A stretch of DNA of 64,000 bases from Streptomyces seoulensis. GTDB taxonomy: Bacteria; Actinomycetota; Actinomycetes; Streptomycetales; Streptomycetaceae. The notes beneath the pieces were generated by a model. It ran no database searches, was not told where the DNA came from, and was given only the letters and a program-made list of their open reading frames with translations. The stretch is taken from contig NZ_AP025667.1 in assembly GCF_022846655.1 (NCBI RefSeq), positions 3,757,001 through 3,821,000 of the forward strand. The letters run 5' to 3'. The translations under genes were made by a program, and so were the position numbers. This document shows, piece by piece, positions 8,040-16,161 of this stretch; the stretch's first letter is position 1, and each line of letters starts with the position of its first letter.

Positions 8040-8456
8040 ATGAAGTGCGGTTCCCGTCGTCTCAGCCACGGCTCGTCCGTACCCGCCGAGGCGGTGCGGC
8101 ACGAACTGCGTGACCTGCTCACGCGCCGGCAGGCGGCGGAGCTGGCGGACGACGCCGCCGTGGTGGTCGGCGAGCTGCTGTCCAACGCGCTGCGCCACGG
8201 CCGGCCGCCCGTGCGGGTCGCGTGCGCGCTGCGACGCCGGTCGCCCCACCGGGCGGCCCTGCGCATCGAGGTGACCGACGCGGGGCCGAGCTTCGACACC
8301 GCCCGGGTCCGGGCTCGCTGGCGGCATCCCTCCTTCACGTTCGAGGAGGGCGGGCGCGGCCTGTTCCTCGTCGACACCCTGGCCAGCCGGTGGGGGGACG
8401 AGCCGACCCGGAACGGGCACACGGTGTGGGCCGTCCTCGACGGAACGGCCCCGTGA
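8040..8456 (+). CDS. RsbW-like ATP-binding protein (HATPase_c_2), 138 aa
   Basis: This is a single GHKL ATPase domain of the anti-sigma-factor kinase type. The N-box is in VVVGELLSNALRHG (about residue 42-54), the G1 box in VTDAGPSF and the G2 loop in GGRGLFLVD. Streptomyces encode dozens of such proteins. They act in partner-switching with STAS proteins or modulate sigma factors, and most targets are unknown. The nearby STAS protein lacks the serine an RsbW kinase would phosphorylate, so the two are probably not a classical pair. The inverted repeat over the ribosome site suggests translational or repressor control. Confidence 0.85.
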   Translation: MKCGSRRLSHGSSVPAEAVRHELRDLLTRRQAAELADDAAVVVGELLSNALRHGRPPVRVACALRRRSPHRAALRIEVTDAGPSFDTARVRARWRHPSFTFEEGGRGLFLVDTLASRWGDEPTRNGHTVWAVLDGTAP

Positions 8457-8613
8457 CGTCCCCGCGGAGCGCGTCAGGGGCGGTACGAGCACTCGAACGG
8501 ACGGACTTCCGGACCCACGGGCCTCCAGCGGGAGCGCGTCCGGCGCCGGGCGCCCAGGCTGGGCAGGGAAAGACCGGCCAGGAGGTGCGAGGACGAGGGG
8601 AGGGACGCCGCGG

Positions 8614-9183
8614 ATGCACGGGCACAGATCGGCCGCCGACCAGCGGCTCGACGGGTACCTGACCGCGACCGCGCGAGGCAGCGAGGAGGCGTTCACCCTG
8701 CTCTACGACAGCTTGTCCGGCTCCGTGCGCGGCCTGGCCCTGCGCGTGGTGCGCGACGCCTCCCAGGCGGAGGAGGTCGCCCAGGAGGTCATGCTGGAGG
8801 TCTGGCGCACCGCGGCCCGCTTCCGCCCCGAGCACGCTTCGGCCAGGTCGTGGGTGTTCGCCCTGGCGCACCACCGCGCGGTCGACCGGGTCCGCTCGGC
8901 ACAGGCGGCCTCCGACCGCGACCGCAGAGTGGCACAGAGCAACAGCGAGCGCCCGTTCGACGTGGTGGCCGAGCTGGTGCAGGACCGCGACGAGCGGCGC
9001 AGGCTGTACCGCTGCCTCGCGGCCCTGTGCCGCGACCAGCGCGTGCCCCTGGTGCTGGCCTACTACGAGGGCCTCACGTACGAGGAGGTCGCCCGCGCCC
9101 TGAGCAAGCCGGCCGGCACCGTGAAGACGCGGATGCGCACCGGACTGCACCGGCTGCGGGAATGTCTGGAGGCCGGCGAATGA
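8614..9183 (+). CDS. sigK: ECF RNA polymerase sigma factor, SigK type
   Basis: The 189-aa protein has sigma-70 region 2 (about residues 25-95, with the AEEVAQEVMLEVWR core-binding helix) and region 4 (about 130-185, with LTYEEVARALSKPAGTVKTRM as the DNA-binding helix-turn-helix). Overlap with an RskA-type anti-sigma gene by ATGA and a neighbouring fasciclin lipoprotein gene are the hallmarks of the SigK group. In Mycobacterium tuberculosis this factor drives the fasciclin antigens MPT70/MPT83. The ATG at 8614 is preceded by a GAGGGACG-like purine stretch. I saw no convincing SigK promoter upstream. Group assignment rests on context and on similarity to the group. Confidence 0.88.
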   Translation: MHGHRSAADQRLDGYLTATARGSEEAFTLLYDSLSGSVRGLALRVVRDASQAEEVAQEVMLEVWRTAARFRPEHASARSWVFALAHHRAVDRVRSAQAASDRDRRVAQSNSERPFDVVAELVQDRDERRRLYRCLAALCRDQRVPLVLAYYEGLTYEEVARALSKPAGTVKTRMRTGLHRLRECLEAGE

Positions 9184-9905
9184 CCACGGGACCCGGCGAC
9201 CACGACGCGGTCGGCGCCTACGTGCTCGACGCCCTGCCCGCCGACGAGCGGGCGGCCTTCGAGAACCACCTCGCGGCCTGCGCGGCCTGCCGGGAGGAGG
9301 CCGCGCAGCTCATGGAAGCGGTCGTCGGGCTGGCCGAGGCCGCCCCGCTGGGCCCGGACGACGCGGCGCGCGCCCGCGTGCTGGAGAGCATCCGCCACAC
9401 CCGGCAGGAGACGCCGACCGTCCGGGTGAGCCGTGCCCGACGCCTGCTGCCCTGGGCGCTCGCCGCCTGCCTCGCGGCGGCCGTCGCGGGCGGATCGGTC
9501 GCCTGGTGGCAGTACGAGGAGGCGCGGGACGCCAGGCGAACCGCCCTCGACGAGGAGAGACGCAGTGCCTCGCTCGCCGAGGTGGTCACCGCCCCGGACG
9601 CCACCGTGCGTACCGGCGAGCTCAGCAACGGCGGCAAGGCGGGGGTGGTGGTGTCCCGCCAGCAGGCGAAGGCGGCGTTCGTCGCCGCCGGGCTGCCCGC
9701 CCTCGGCGGTGGAAAGGTGTACCAGCTCTGGTACGCCGACAACGGGACCTTCCGCCCGGCCGGCCTGCTCTCCGGCTCGGGCGGCCGCCAGGGCCGGGTA
9801 CTGCTGGGCCCCCTCGGCCGGGCGACGGCCGTCGGCATCACGGTCGAGCCCACGGGAGGCTCGAAGCAGCCGACGACCGCGCCACTGGCGGTGGTCACGC
9901 TCTGA
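9180..9905 (+). CDS. rskA: Zinc-finger anti-sigma-K factor, RskA type
   Basis: This 241-aa protein begins in the ATGA overlap with the sigma gene, giving translational coupling. The N-terminal anti-sigma domain carries H30-x3-C34-x2-C37, the ZAS zinc motif. One transmembrane helix spans about residues 90-110. An extracytoplasmic RskA C-terminal domain (about 125-241) contains GGKVYQLWYADNG. It should hold SigK at the membrane and release it after regulated proteolysis. The frame is open far upstream through the sigma gene, but similarity starts at 9180. The stop lies 13 nt from that of the convergent fasciclin gene. Confidence 0.9.
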   Translation: MTTGPGDHDAVGAYVLDALPADERAAFENHLAACAACREEAAQLMEAVVGLAEAAPLGPDDAARARVLESIRHTRQETPTVRVSRARRLLPWALAACLAAAVAGGSVAWWQYEEARDARRTALDEERRSASLAEVVTAPDATVRTGELSNGGKAGVVVSRQQAKAAFVAAGLPALGGGKVYQLWYADNGTFRPAGLLSGSGGRQGRVLLGPLGRATAVGITVEPTGGSKQPTTAPLAVVTL

Positions 9906-9918
9906 GGTCCGGCACCGG

Positions 9919-10563
9919 TCAGCTCTTGGGCATCAGGACGGTGTCGATGATGTAGACGTTGGCGTTGGCGGTCTTGACATTGCCGCAGACGACCTTGGCG
10001 GAGTCGTTCACGGTGTAGGACTCGCCCATGCCCGAGGTCATGAGCTTGGACTTCTCCAGGGTGTCGAAGGAGCCGTTCTCCAGGTCCTTCGGCGCCAGCT
10101 TCTTGCCCACGACGTGGTAGGTCAGGATCTTGGTGAGCTGGGCCTTGTCGTTGAGGACCTTGTCCAGCGTCGCCTTCGGGATCTTGTTGAACGCGTCGTT
10201 GGTCGGCGCGAACACCGTGATGTTCTGGGCGTTGTTCAGGGTGTCGACCAGACCGGCCTTCTTCACCGCCGTGACCAGCGTCGACAGCGCCGGGTTGTTC
10301 GAAGCAGCCGTGGCCACCGGGTCCTTGGCCATGCCGTCGAAGGAACCCGCGCCGTTCTTCGGCACCGACGAACACGCCGGACCGAACGGCTCGTCCATGC
10401 CGCTCATACCCTCACTGGCCTTCGGCGAGGAGGCGGCGGGCGACGACGACTCGGACTTGGCCGAGTCGCTGCCGCTGTCACTGCCGGAGCAGGCGCTGAG
10501 CGCGAGGGGGAGCATCACGGCGGCGGAGAGCAGACCGGCGGTGCGACGGATGCGAGCGTTCAT
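9919..10563 (-). CDS. Fasciclin-domain lipoprotein (MPT70/MPT83-like)
   Basis: The 214-aa precursor starts with a lipoprotein signal (lipobox LSAC, C25) followed by a Ser/Asp-rich linker. One FAS1 domain (about 75-212) shows the H1 motif ITVFAPTNDAF and the H2-type LTYHVVGKKL and NVYIIDTVLM. It would be lipid-anchored outside the membrane. Fasciclin lipoproteins next to sigK are the known SigK-regulated antigens in mycobacteria; the same relation is inferred here. The initiator ATG at 10563 has AGGAGA at 7 nt. The molybdopterin oxidoreductase gene lies 101 nt upstream on the same strand. Confidence 0.92.
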   Translation of the reverse strand: MNARIRRTAGLLSAAVMLPLALSACSGSDSGSDSAKSESSSPAASSPKASEGMSGMDEPFGPACSSVPKNGAGSFDGMAKDPVATAASNNPALSTLVTAVKKAGLVDTLNNAQNITVFAPTNDAFNKIPKATLDKVLNDKAQLTKILTYHVVGKKLAPKDLENGSFDTLEKSKLMTSGMGESYTVNDSAKVVCGNVKTANANVYIIDTVLMPKS

Positions 10564-10664
10564 CAATTTTCTCCTGTATCGATGGGCAGCAACTGGCTGC
10601 TGGAAAGCGAGAGTTGGTTCAGGGGGCGACGTGATCGCCCGGGTGGGCGACTCGGTACGGCGGC

Positions 10665-12272
10665 TCAGTCCACGGTCACGACGACGGAGTGCCAGCCGCT
10701 GGCACCGTCGGGTATGGTCCGCGCGCGCTTCTCCGTCTGCACGCTTCCGCCGCGGTCGGTGGCGCGCACGGTGAGGGTGTGGGATCCCTTGCCGGCCTGC
10801 CAGGGGAAGGACCACTGGCGCCAGGTGTCACGCGTGTCCTCGGCAGCGAGGTGCGCCTCCTGCCAGGGGCCGTCGTCCACGCGGATCTCGACCTTGTCGA
10901 TACCGCGGTGCTGGGCCCACGCGACGCCGGCCACCATCACGGTGCCGGTCTTCGGCCGGGCGAACGGCTTGGGCGTGTCGATCCGGGACTGGGTCTTGAC
11001 GGGCGCCTTGCGCGCCCAGCCACGCTTGACCCAGTAGGGGTCGTAGGAGTCGAACGTGGTGAGCTCGATGTCCTGGATCCACTTGCAGGCGGAGACGTAT
11101 CCGTACAGGCCGGGGACGAGCATGCGGACGGGGAAGCCGTGTTCGAAGGGCAGCGGTTCGCCGTTCATGCCGACGGCGAGCATGGCGTCGCGGCCGTCCA
11201 TGATGTCCTCGACGGGCGTCCCGATGGTCATGCCGTCCACCGAGCGGGCGACCAACTGGTCGGCCGGTCCGCCGCGCGAGGGAGCCTTGACCCCGCATTC
11301 GGCCAGCAGGTCGGCCAGGCGCACGCCGGTCCAGCGGGCGTTGCCCACATACGGGCCGCCCACTTCGTTCGACACACACGTCATGGTGATGTGGCGCTCG
11401 ATCAGCTTCCGGCGCAGCAGGTCGTCGAAGGTGAGGGTGAGCGGCCGGCTCACCCCCTCACCGTGGATGCGGAGTTGCCAGGCGGTGGCGTCGACCTTCG
11501 GCACCACCAGGGCGGTGTCCACGCGGTAGAAGTCACTGTTGGGCGTGAGGTAGGAGCTGACGCCGTCGACCCGCAAGGCCGCCCGCCGGGGTACCGGCCG
11601 GGCCGGGGAGCCGGGGCTCGGCAGGACGACCTGCTTGCGGGAGGCGACGGCGTCCCCCGCCCGGGAGGAGGTCAGCGACCTGCCGACCCCGCCCACGACG
11701 GCGGACCCGGCGGCCGCGGAGGTGGCCGCGATGACGAAGCCACGGCGGTCCCAGGTGTCCGGCGCGGCGGAATCGCTGTCAGCGCCCTTCGGTACGGCGG
11801 GAGTTGTGAGGCGTCCCGCCAGGAAGTACAGAAGTCCCGCTCCGGCGACGGCCCCGGCCAGGGACGGCAGCGCGTCGGTGAAGCCTCGGGAGTCGGGGCG
11901 GGTGAGGGCGGCCGCCGCGCCGATGACGCCGAACAGCAGGATCCCGGCGGCTCCGGCCACCCGGCGGCGCACCGCCAGCGCACCCAGCGCCAGGGCGAGG
12001 AGCGCGAGCACCACGAGGATGCCGAGCTGCAGCACCAGCTTGTCGTTGGTGCCGAAGTTGCGGATCGCCCAGTCCTTGAGCGCTGCCGGGGTCTGGTCGA
12101 TGGAGGCTCCGCCGACCGCGACGACCGGGCTGGACTGGGGACGTACCGCAGCCGCGACCAGTTCGGCCAGGGCCAGTGAGGCGAAGCCGGACAGGATGCC
12201 GCTCAGCGCTCCCAGCGCCAGGCGCGGCAGACCCGGCGGCGGTGTCCTTGGGTCCCTCTGTTCTTCGCTCAC
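10665..12272 (-). CDS. Membrane-anchored molybdopterin-dependent oxidoreductase (sulfite-oxidase fold)
   Basis: The N-terminal third (about residues 15-165) holds several transmembrane helices. A linker with an RRGF segment and small hydrophobic stretch (about 180-205) leads into a sulfite-oxidase/YedY-like domain (about 250-445). Its molybdenum-ligand cysteine is in TMTCVSNEVGG. A C-terminal Mo-co dimerisation (Ig-like) domain ends at 535. It is probably an extracytoplasmic oxidoreductase; the substrate is unknown. The start is uncertain: GTG at 12272 fits the family better than GTG at 12341. It forms a unit with the fasciclin gene, an arrangement often linked to SigK loci. Confidence 0.87.
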   Translation of the reverse strand: MSEEQRDPRTPPPGLPRLALGALSGILSGFASLALAELVAAAVRPQSSPVVAVGGASIDQTPAALKDWAIRNFGTNDKLVLQLGILVVLALLALALGALAVRRRVAGAAGILLFGVIGAAAALTRPDSRGFTDALPSLAGAVAGAGLLYFLAGRLTTPAVPKGADSDSAAPDTWDRRGFVIAATSAAAGSAVVGGVGRSLTSSRAGDAVASRKQVVLPSPGSPARPVPRRAALRVDGVSSYLTPNSDFYRVDTALVVPKVDATAWQLRIHGEGVSRPLTLTFDDLLRRKLIERHITMTCVSNEVGGPYVGNARWTGVRLADLLAECGVKAPSRGGPADQLVARSVDGMTIGTPVEDIMDGRDAMLAVGMNGEPLPFEHGFPVRMLVPGLYGYVSACKWIQDIELTTFDSYDPYWVKRGWARKAPVKTQSRIDTPKPFARPKTGTVMVAGVAWAQHRGIDKVEIRVDDGPWQEAHLAAEDTRDTWRQWSFPWQAGKGSHTLTVRATDRGGSVQTEKRARTIPDGASGWHSVVVTVD

Positions 12273-12431
12273 GGGGGGAATCCGGTCCCGCGGCGGGGGT
12301 GGATTGGTGGCGTCCCCTGATCGGATGAAGACGTATCTCACACCAATCCGGGGCCGGTTCGGCGACGGATCTTACGTCTGCTGTGACGCTCGGGCGGGGC
12401 CGTGAGCGCGCCGAGTGCCGCCCTCGCACTG

Positions 12432-12554
12432 CTCGTTCACCAGGAGGATCCTGCCGACGTGTCCGCCGGCTTCCATGGGCCGGCGCGCCTCGGCGGCCTG
12501 GGGCATGCGCACGCTCTGGTCGACGACGAGCCGTACGGCTCCGCTCTCGACATG
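12432..12554 (-). pseudogene. 3' remnant of a zinc-binding (quinone-type) alcohol dehydrogenase
   Basis: The minus-strand frame over 12554-12432 reads as the C-terminus of an MDR-family NADPH:quinone reductase: VVDQSVRMPQAAEARRPMEAG, then GHVGRILLV. This corresponds to the usual ending of the family, where the last helix is AxEAHRxMEAGxHxGKIVL. About 41 residues remain and nothing upstream resembles the rest of the enzyme. The frame runs to a stop at 12372. The remnant begins directly after the TetR stop, so the parent gene was lost by deletion, with its tail left behind. The gap from 12273 to 12371 is otherwise promoter-like. Confidence 0.6.
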
Positions 12555-12561
12555 GGGCGCC

Positions 12562-13146
12562 CTACCGCGCCGCCGACAGGGAGAACACCGCCTGGACGGC
12601 CGCGCGGACCTGGGCCTCCACCACCTCGGGCGTCGAGGAGTCGAGCTTGCCGTCCAGGTGCAGGAAGGCCAGGCCGTGTACGAGCGCCCACACCGTGGTC
12701 GACAGCGCGTCCGGGTCGGCGTCGGGGAAGACGGCGCGCACGATGCCATGGACGTACCCGGAGATGGCGGCGGTCGCGGCGACGCGCTCCTCGCTGTTCG
12801 GGTCGCACGGCTCCGCGAACATCACCCGGAACATCGCGGGGCGGTCGAGCGCGAAACGCACGTACGCGACGGCGACCGCCGCGAGTTCGTCCGGCGTCCT
12901 GGGTGCGGGGTGGGCCGCGGCCAGGTGTCCGGCGAGTTCGCGGTACCCCTCGGCCGCGACCGCGGAGACCAGCGCGTCACGGTCCGCGTAGTGGCGATAG
13001 GGGGCCGTCGCCGACACGCCCGCCCGCCGCGCCACCGCCCGCAGCGAGAGTCCGGCGCTGCCGTCCTCCTCCAGCAGCTCCCGCGCGGCACGCAGGCAGG
13101 CCGCACGCAGATCGCCGTGGTGGTACGAGCTGCTCGCTTGCGGCAT
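12562..13146 (-). CDS. TetR family transcriptional regulator
   Basis: The 194-aa protein has an N-terminal helix-turn-helix (about residues 20-60, with LSLRAVARRAGVSATAPYRHYADRDAL) and an all-helical ligand domain (about 80-190, WHG/TetR_C_33-like). ATG at 13146 follows a GAGGAGTG ribosome site. It is divergent from the old-yellow-enzyme gene, and the 94 nt between them hold TTACAT-type inverted repeats. It therefore probably represses that gene and itself. A matching motif also precedes the decarboxylase-like operon at 17,088, which suggests a local regulon. Confidence 0.88.
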   Translation of the reverse strand: MPQASSSYHHGDLRAACLRAARELLEEDGSAGLSLRAVARRAGVSATAPYRHYADRDALVSAVAAEGYRELAGHLAAAHPAPRTPDELAAVAVAYVRFALDRPAMFRVMFAEPCDPNSEERVAATAAISGYVHGIVRAVFPDADPDALSTTVWALVHGLAFLHLDGKLDSSTPEVVEAQVRAAVQAVFSLSAAR

Positions 13147-13171
13147 AGGTCACACTCCTCGAAGTTTACGG

Positions 13172-13217
13172 CGCTTACATTCCTGGCTTAATGTGAACGC
13201 TGTACACATTGTAAGCG
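13172..13217. promoter_or_regulatory. Probable TetR operator between divergent tetR and oxidoreductase genes
   Basis: CGCTTACA at 13172-13179 and TGTAAGCG at 13210-13217 are exact inverses. Inside, TTACATT (13175-13181) and AATGTGA (from about 13190) form another imperfect palindrome. The area is AT-rich for this genome and lies between the two start codons. Confidence 0.6.
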
Positions 13218-13240
13218 ATACAGAACGAGAGGTTAAGCGG

Positions 13241-14485
13241 ATGACCAGCGAACTGTTCTCGCCGCTGCCCCTGCGCTCCGGGCAGGTACTGCGCAACCGG
13301 ATCGCCAAGGCGGCCATGGAGGAGAACATGGCGGCCGACGGCCAGTTGCCTGGCGGCGAGTTGCTCGGGCTGTACCGGCGGTGGGCCGAGGGCGGTGCCG
13401 GACTGCTCATCACCGGCAACGTCATGGTGCATGCCGAGGCGCTGACCGGTCCGGCCGGAGTCGTGCTCGACGAGGCGGCGCCGCTGGAGCCGTTCGCCGA
13501 GTGGGCGAAGGCGGGCAAGGCGGGAGGCGGGGCGATCTGGATGCAGATCAACCACCCGGGCCGCCAGATCGGGTCCGACATGCCCGGCGTGGTGTGGGGG
13601 CCCTCCGCGGTCGGTGTCGAACTGGGCAAGCACAGCAGCCGTTTCGGCCGCCCGGTCGCCATGACCGCTCAGCAGATCGAGGAGACCGTCACCCGGTACG
13701 CGGTCACCGCCCGACGCGCCGAACAGGCGGGCTTCGACGGCGTCGAGGTCCACGCCGCGCACGGCTACCTGCTCTCGCAGTTCCTCTCTCCCCTGGTCAA
13801 CCGGCGCACCGACCAGTGGGGCGGCTCGCTGGAGAACCGGGCCCGGATGCTGCTGGACGTGGTCCGCGCCGTACGGGCCGCCGTCTCACCGTCCTTCGCG
13901 GTCGCGGTCAAGCTGAACTCCGCCGACTTCCAGCGCGGCGGCTTCGACGCCGACGACGCGCGCCAGGTGATCGAGATGCTGGCGCCGCTCGGTGTCGACC
14001 TGGTCGAGCTGTCCGGCGGCAGCTACGAGAGCCCGGCGATGTCCGGCCGCGCGGCCGACGCGCGCACCCAGGCCCGCGAGGCGTACTTCCTCGACCTGGC
14101 GAAGGACCTGGTCGGCACCAGCCCGCTGCCGCTGATGCTCACCGGCGGCATCACCCGGCGCGAGACCGCGGAGCGGGTCCTCGACAGCGGGGTGGCGGTC
14201 ATCGGGATGGGCACCGCCCTCGCGGTCACCCCCGACCTGCCCGGGCGCTGGCGCGCCGGCCGCGAGGCCGAGCGGCAGCTCAGGCCGGTGACCTGGTCCG
14301 ACAAGGCGCTCGCCTCGGCCGCCGGCATGGCACAGGTCCGTCACCAGATGCGCCGGATAGCCCGCGGCAGCCGCCCCACGCCCGGCACCCACCCGGCGCT
14401 CGCCCTCCTCGCGGAGCAGCGCAGGCAGCGGCGGGCACTGCGCCGCTACCGCACCTGGCTGAGCACGGCAAGGGGCGCCGCGTAG
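13241..14485 (+). CDS. NADH:flavin oxidoreductase, old yellow enzyme family
   Basis: This 414-aa FMN TIM-barrel enzyme begins with the typical LRSGQVLRNRIAKAAM strand. It carries the active-site HAAHGYLLSQFLSP (His-His/Asn type near residue 172), NRRTDQWGGSLENR for FMN and substrate binding, and the late LTGGITRRE phosphate-binding loop. It is single-domain, without the Fe-S/FAD extension of dienoyl-CoA reductase. Such enzymes reduce activated C=C bonds of enones. ATG at 13241 has GAGAGG 9 nt upstream; the frame stays open to 13193 but without a ribosome site. A TetR-divergent position implies substrate-induced expression. Confidence 0.9.
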   Translation: MTSELFSPLPLRSGQVLRNRIAKAAMEENMAADGQLPGGELLGLYRRWAEGGAGLLITGNVMVHAEALTGPAGVVLDEAAPLEPFAEWAKAGKAGGGAIWMQINHPGRQIGSDMPGVVWGPSAVGVELGKHSSRFGRPVAMTAQQIEETVTRYAVTARRAEQAGFDGVEVHAAHGYLLSQFLSPLVNRRTDQWGGSLENRARMLLDVVRAVRAAVSPSFAVAVKLNSADFQRGGFDADDARQVIEMLAPLGVDLVELSGGSYESPAMSGRAADARTQAREAYFLDLAKDLVGTSPLPLMLTGGITRRETAERVLDSGVAVIGMGTALAVTPDLPGRWRAGREAERQLRPVTWSDKALASAAGMAQVRHQMRRIARGSRPTPGTHPALALLAEQRRQRRALRRYRTWLSTARGAA

Positions 14486-14501
14486 CGCGAACCGTTCCCG
14501 C

Positions 14502-14546
14502 ACGACAAGGCGGCGCGGCTCTGTCGGAGCCGCGCCGCCTTGTCGT
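14502..14546. terminator. Bidirectional terminator, perfect 20-bp stem
   Basis: Arms 14502-14521 and 14527-14546 are exact inverses (ACGACAAGGCGGCGCGGCTC and complement) around the loop TGTCG. It lies between the convergent stops at 14485 and 14551. Confidence 0.93.
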
Positions 14547-14550
14547 CGGT

Positions 14551-16146
14551 TCAGCGGGAACCGATCGCCTTGAGCGCCTTGAGCCCGCCGGTCAGCAGCG
14601 CGGCCCACGTCTCGGGCGCGATGCCCGACGGCGGGGTGAACCCCTGTACACGCTGGTGAGCCACGGTCTGGGCCTCGGTGTACTTGAGGATGCCCTCGGC
14701 GCCGTGGCGTCGGCCGAGGCCGGAGTCGCCCATGCCGCCCATCGGCGCGTCGACGCTGCCCCACGCGGCGGCGAACGCCTCGTTGACGTTGACGGTGCCC
14801 GCGTGCAGCCGGGCTGCCACGGCGCGGCCCCGCGCACCACTACGGGACCACACACTGGCGTTGAGCCCGTACGGCGTGGAGTTGGCCCGCGCGACGGCCT
14901 CGCTGTCGTCGCGGACGGGGTAGACCGACACGACGGGGCCGAACGTCTCGTGGTCGTACAGCGTCATGTCGGGGGTGACGCCTGCGAGGACGGTCGGCTC
15001 GTAGAACAGCGGCCCGAGATCCGGGCGCGCCTTCCCGCCCGCGAGGACCCGCGCCCCCTTGGCCACGGCGTCGTCGACGTGCTCGGTGACGGTCTTGAGC
15101 TGGGCGGGTGTGGTGAGGCTGCCGACGTCGTAGCTGAAGTCGTACGAGCCGCCGACCTTGAGCCGCTGGGCGCGCGCCACGAACGCGGCCACGAACTCGT
15201 CGTGGACCGGATCGGCCACGTAGAGGCGCTCGACGGAGACGCAGAGCTGGCCGGCCGAGGGGAAGCAGGCGGCGACGGCACCGTCGGCGGCCTTCTCGAT
15301 GTCGGCGTCGTCCAGGACGAGCATGGCGTTCTTGCCGCCGAGTTCGAGGGAGGCGCCGATGAGCCGCTCCCCCGCGTCCCGTGCGATCTTGCGGCCGCTG
15401 GCGGTGGAGCCGGTGAACATCATGTAGTCGGCGCCCGCCATCAGCGCGCCGCCGATGGAACTGCCCCGCCCGACCACCATCTGCCAGACCCCGGACGGGA
15501 GTCCGGCCTCCCGCATCAGTTCCAGCGACCACAGTGCGGTGAGCGCGGTCTGGGTGTCGGGCTTCTGGACGACGGCGTTGCCGGCCATGAGCGCCGCGAT
15601 CGCGTCGCTCGCGGCCATGCTCAGCGGGTAGTTCCAGGGCGAGACGACCGCGACGACGCCCTTGGGGTGGCGCAGTTCGGTGGTGCGGGTGAGCAGGGGA
15701 ATCGCGCCCCGGCGACGCTTGGGCGCGAGGTACCGGGCGCCGTTGCGGGCGTAGTAGCGGGACACGACGGCGATGTCCACGACTTCGAGGAACGCGTCCC
15801 GGCGGGTCTTTCCGTTCTCGGCCTGCATCAGGTCCAGCGCCTCGTCCTGGCGGGCGAGGACGAGGTCGTGGAAGCGGAGCAGGATCTTCTTCCGCTCGCT
15901 CAGCGGGGTGGCGGCCCAGGTCCGCTGGGCGATGCGGGCCCGTGCGAAGGCGTCCTCGACGTCGGCGGGCGTGGAGACCGGCAGGTCGGCCAGCGGTGCG
16001 CCGGTGTAGGGGGCGGTGGTGGTCACGCGTACGGCGTCGGGGGCGGCGGTGATCCGTGCCGCCAATCGCTCGATGCGGGCCGGTGTCAGGGACGCGGGCA
16101 GACCGGTGAAGCGGGCGGTGGTGGGGGTGGCTTGGTCGACGGCCAT
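14551..16146 (-). CDS. Succinic semialdehyde dehydrogenase-like aldehyde dehydrogenase
   Basis: The 531-aa ALDH has the NAD-binding and catalytic domains intact: oxyanion Asn in SPWNYP (N172), general base E268 in SLELGGKN and nucleophile C302 in AGQLCVS. The sequence resembles actinobacterial GabD2-type NADP-dependent succinic semialdehyde dehydrogenases, with the characteristic RYYARNGARYLAPKRRRG segment. ATG at 16146 follows GTGAGGAG at 7 nt, 15 nt after the decarboxylase-like gene, so the two are co-transcribed. It probably oxidises an aldehyde released in the pathway of this block; the real substrate is inference. Confidence 0.88.
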   Translation of the reverse strand: MAVDQATPTTARFTGLPASLTPARIERLAARITAAPDAVRVTTTAPYTGAPLADLPVSTPADVEDAFARARIAQRTWAATPLSERKKILLRFHDLVLARQDEALDLMQAENGKTRRDAFLEVVDIAVVSRYYARNGARYLAPKRRRGAIPLLTRTTELRHPKGVVAVVSPWNYPLSMAASDAIAALMAGNAVVQKPDTQTALTALWSLELMREAGLPSGVWQMVVGRGSSIGGALMAGADYMMFTGSTASGRKIARDAGERLIGASLELGGKNAMLVLDDADIEKAADGAVAACFPSAGQLCVSVERLYVADPVHDEFVAAFVARAQRLKVGGSYDFSYDVGSLTTPAQLKTVTEHVDDAVAKGARVLAGGKARPDLGPLFYEPTVLAGVTPDMTLYDHETFGPVVSVYPVRDDSEAVARANSTPYGLNASVWSRSGARGRAVAARLHAGTVNVNEAFAAAWGSVDAPMGGMGDSGLGRRHGAEGILKYTEAQTVAHQRVQGFTPPSGIAPETWAALLTGGLKALKAIGSR

Positions 16147-16161
16147 GGCGGGGCTCCTCAC

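Noticed and set aside
10621..10640. GGGCGA/TCGCCC hairpin as terminator of the molybdopterin oxidoreductase
   Set aside because: The stem is only six base pairs and such matches are frequent by chance at this base composition.
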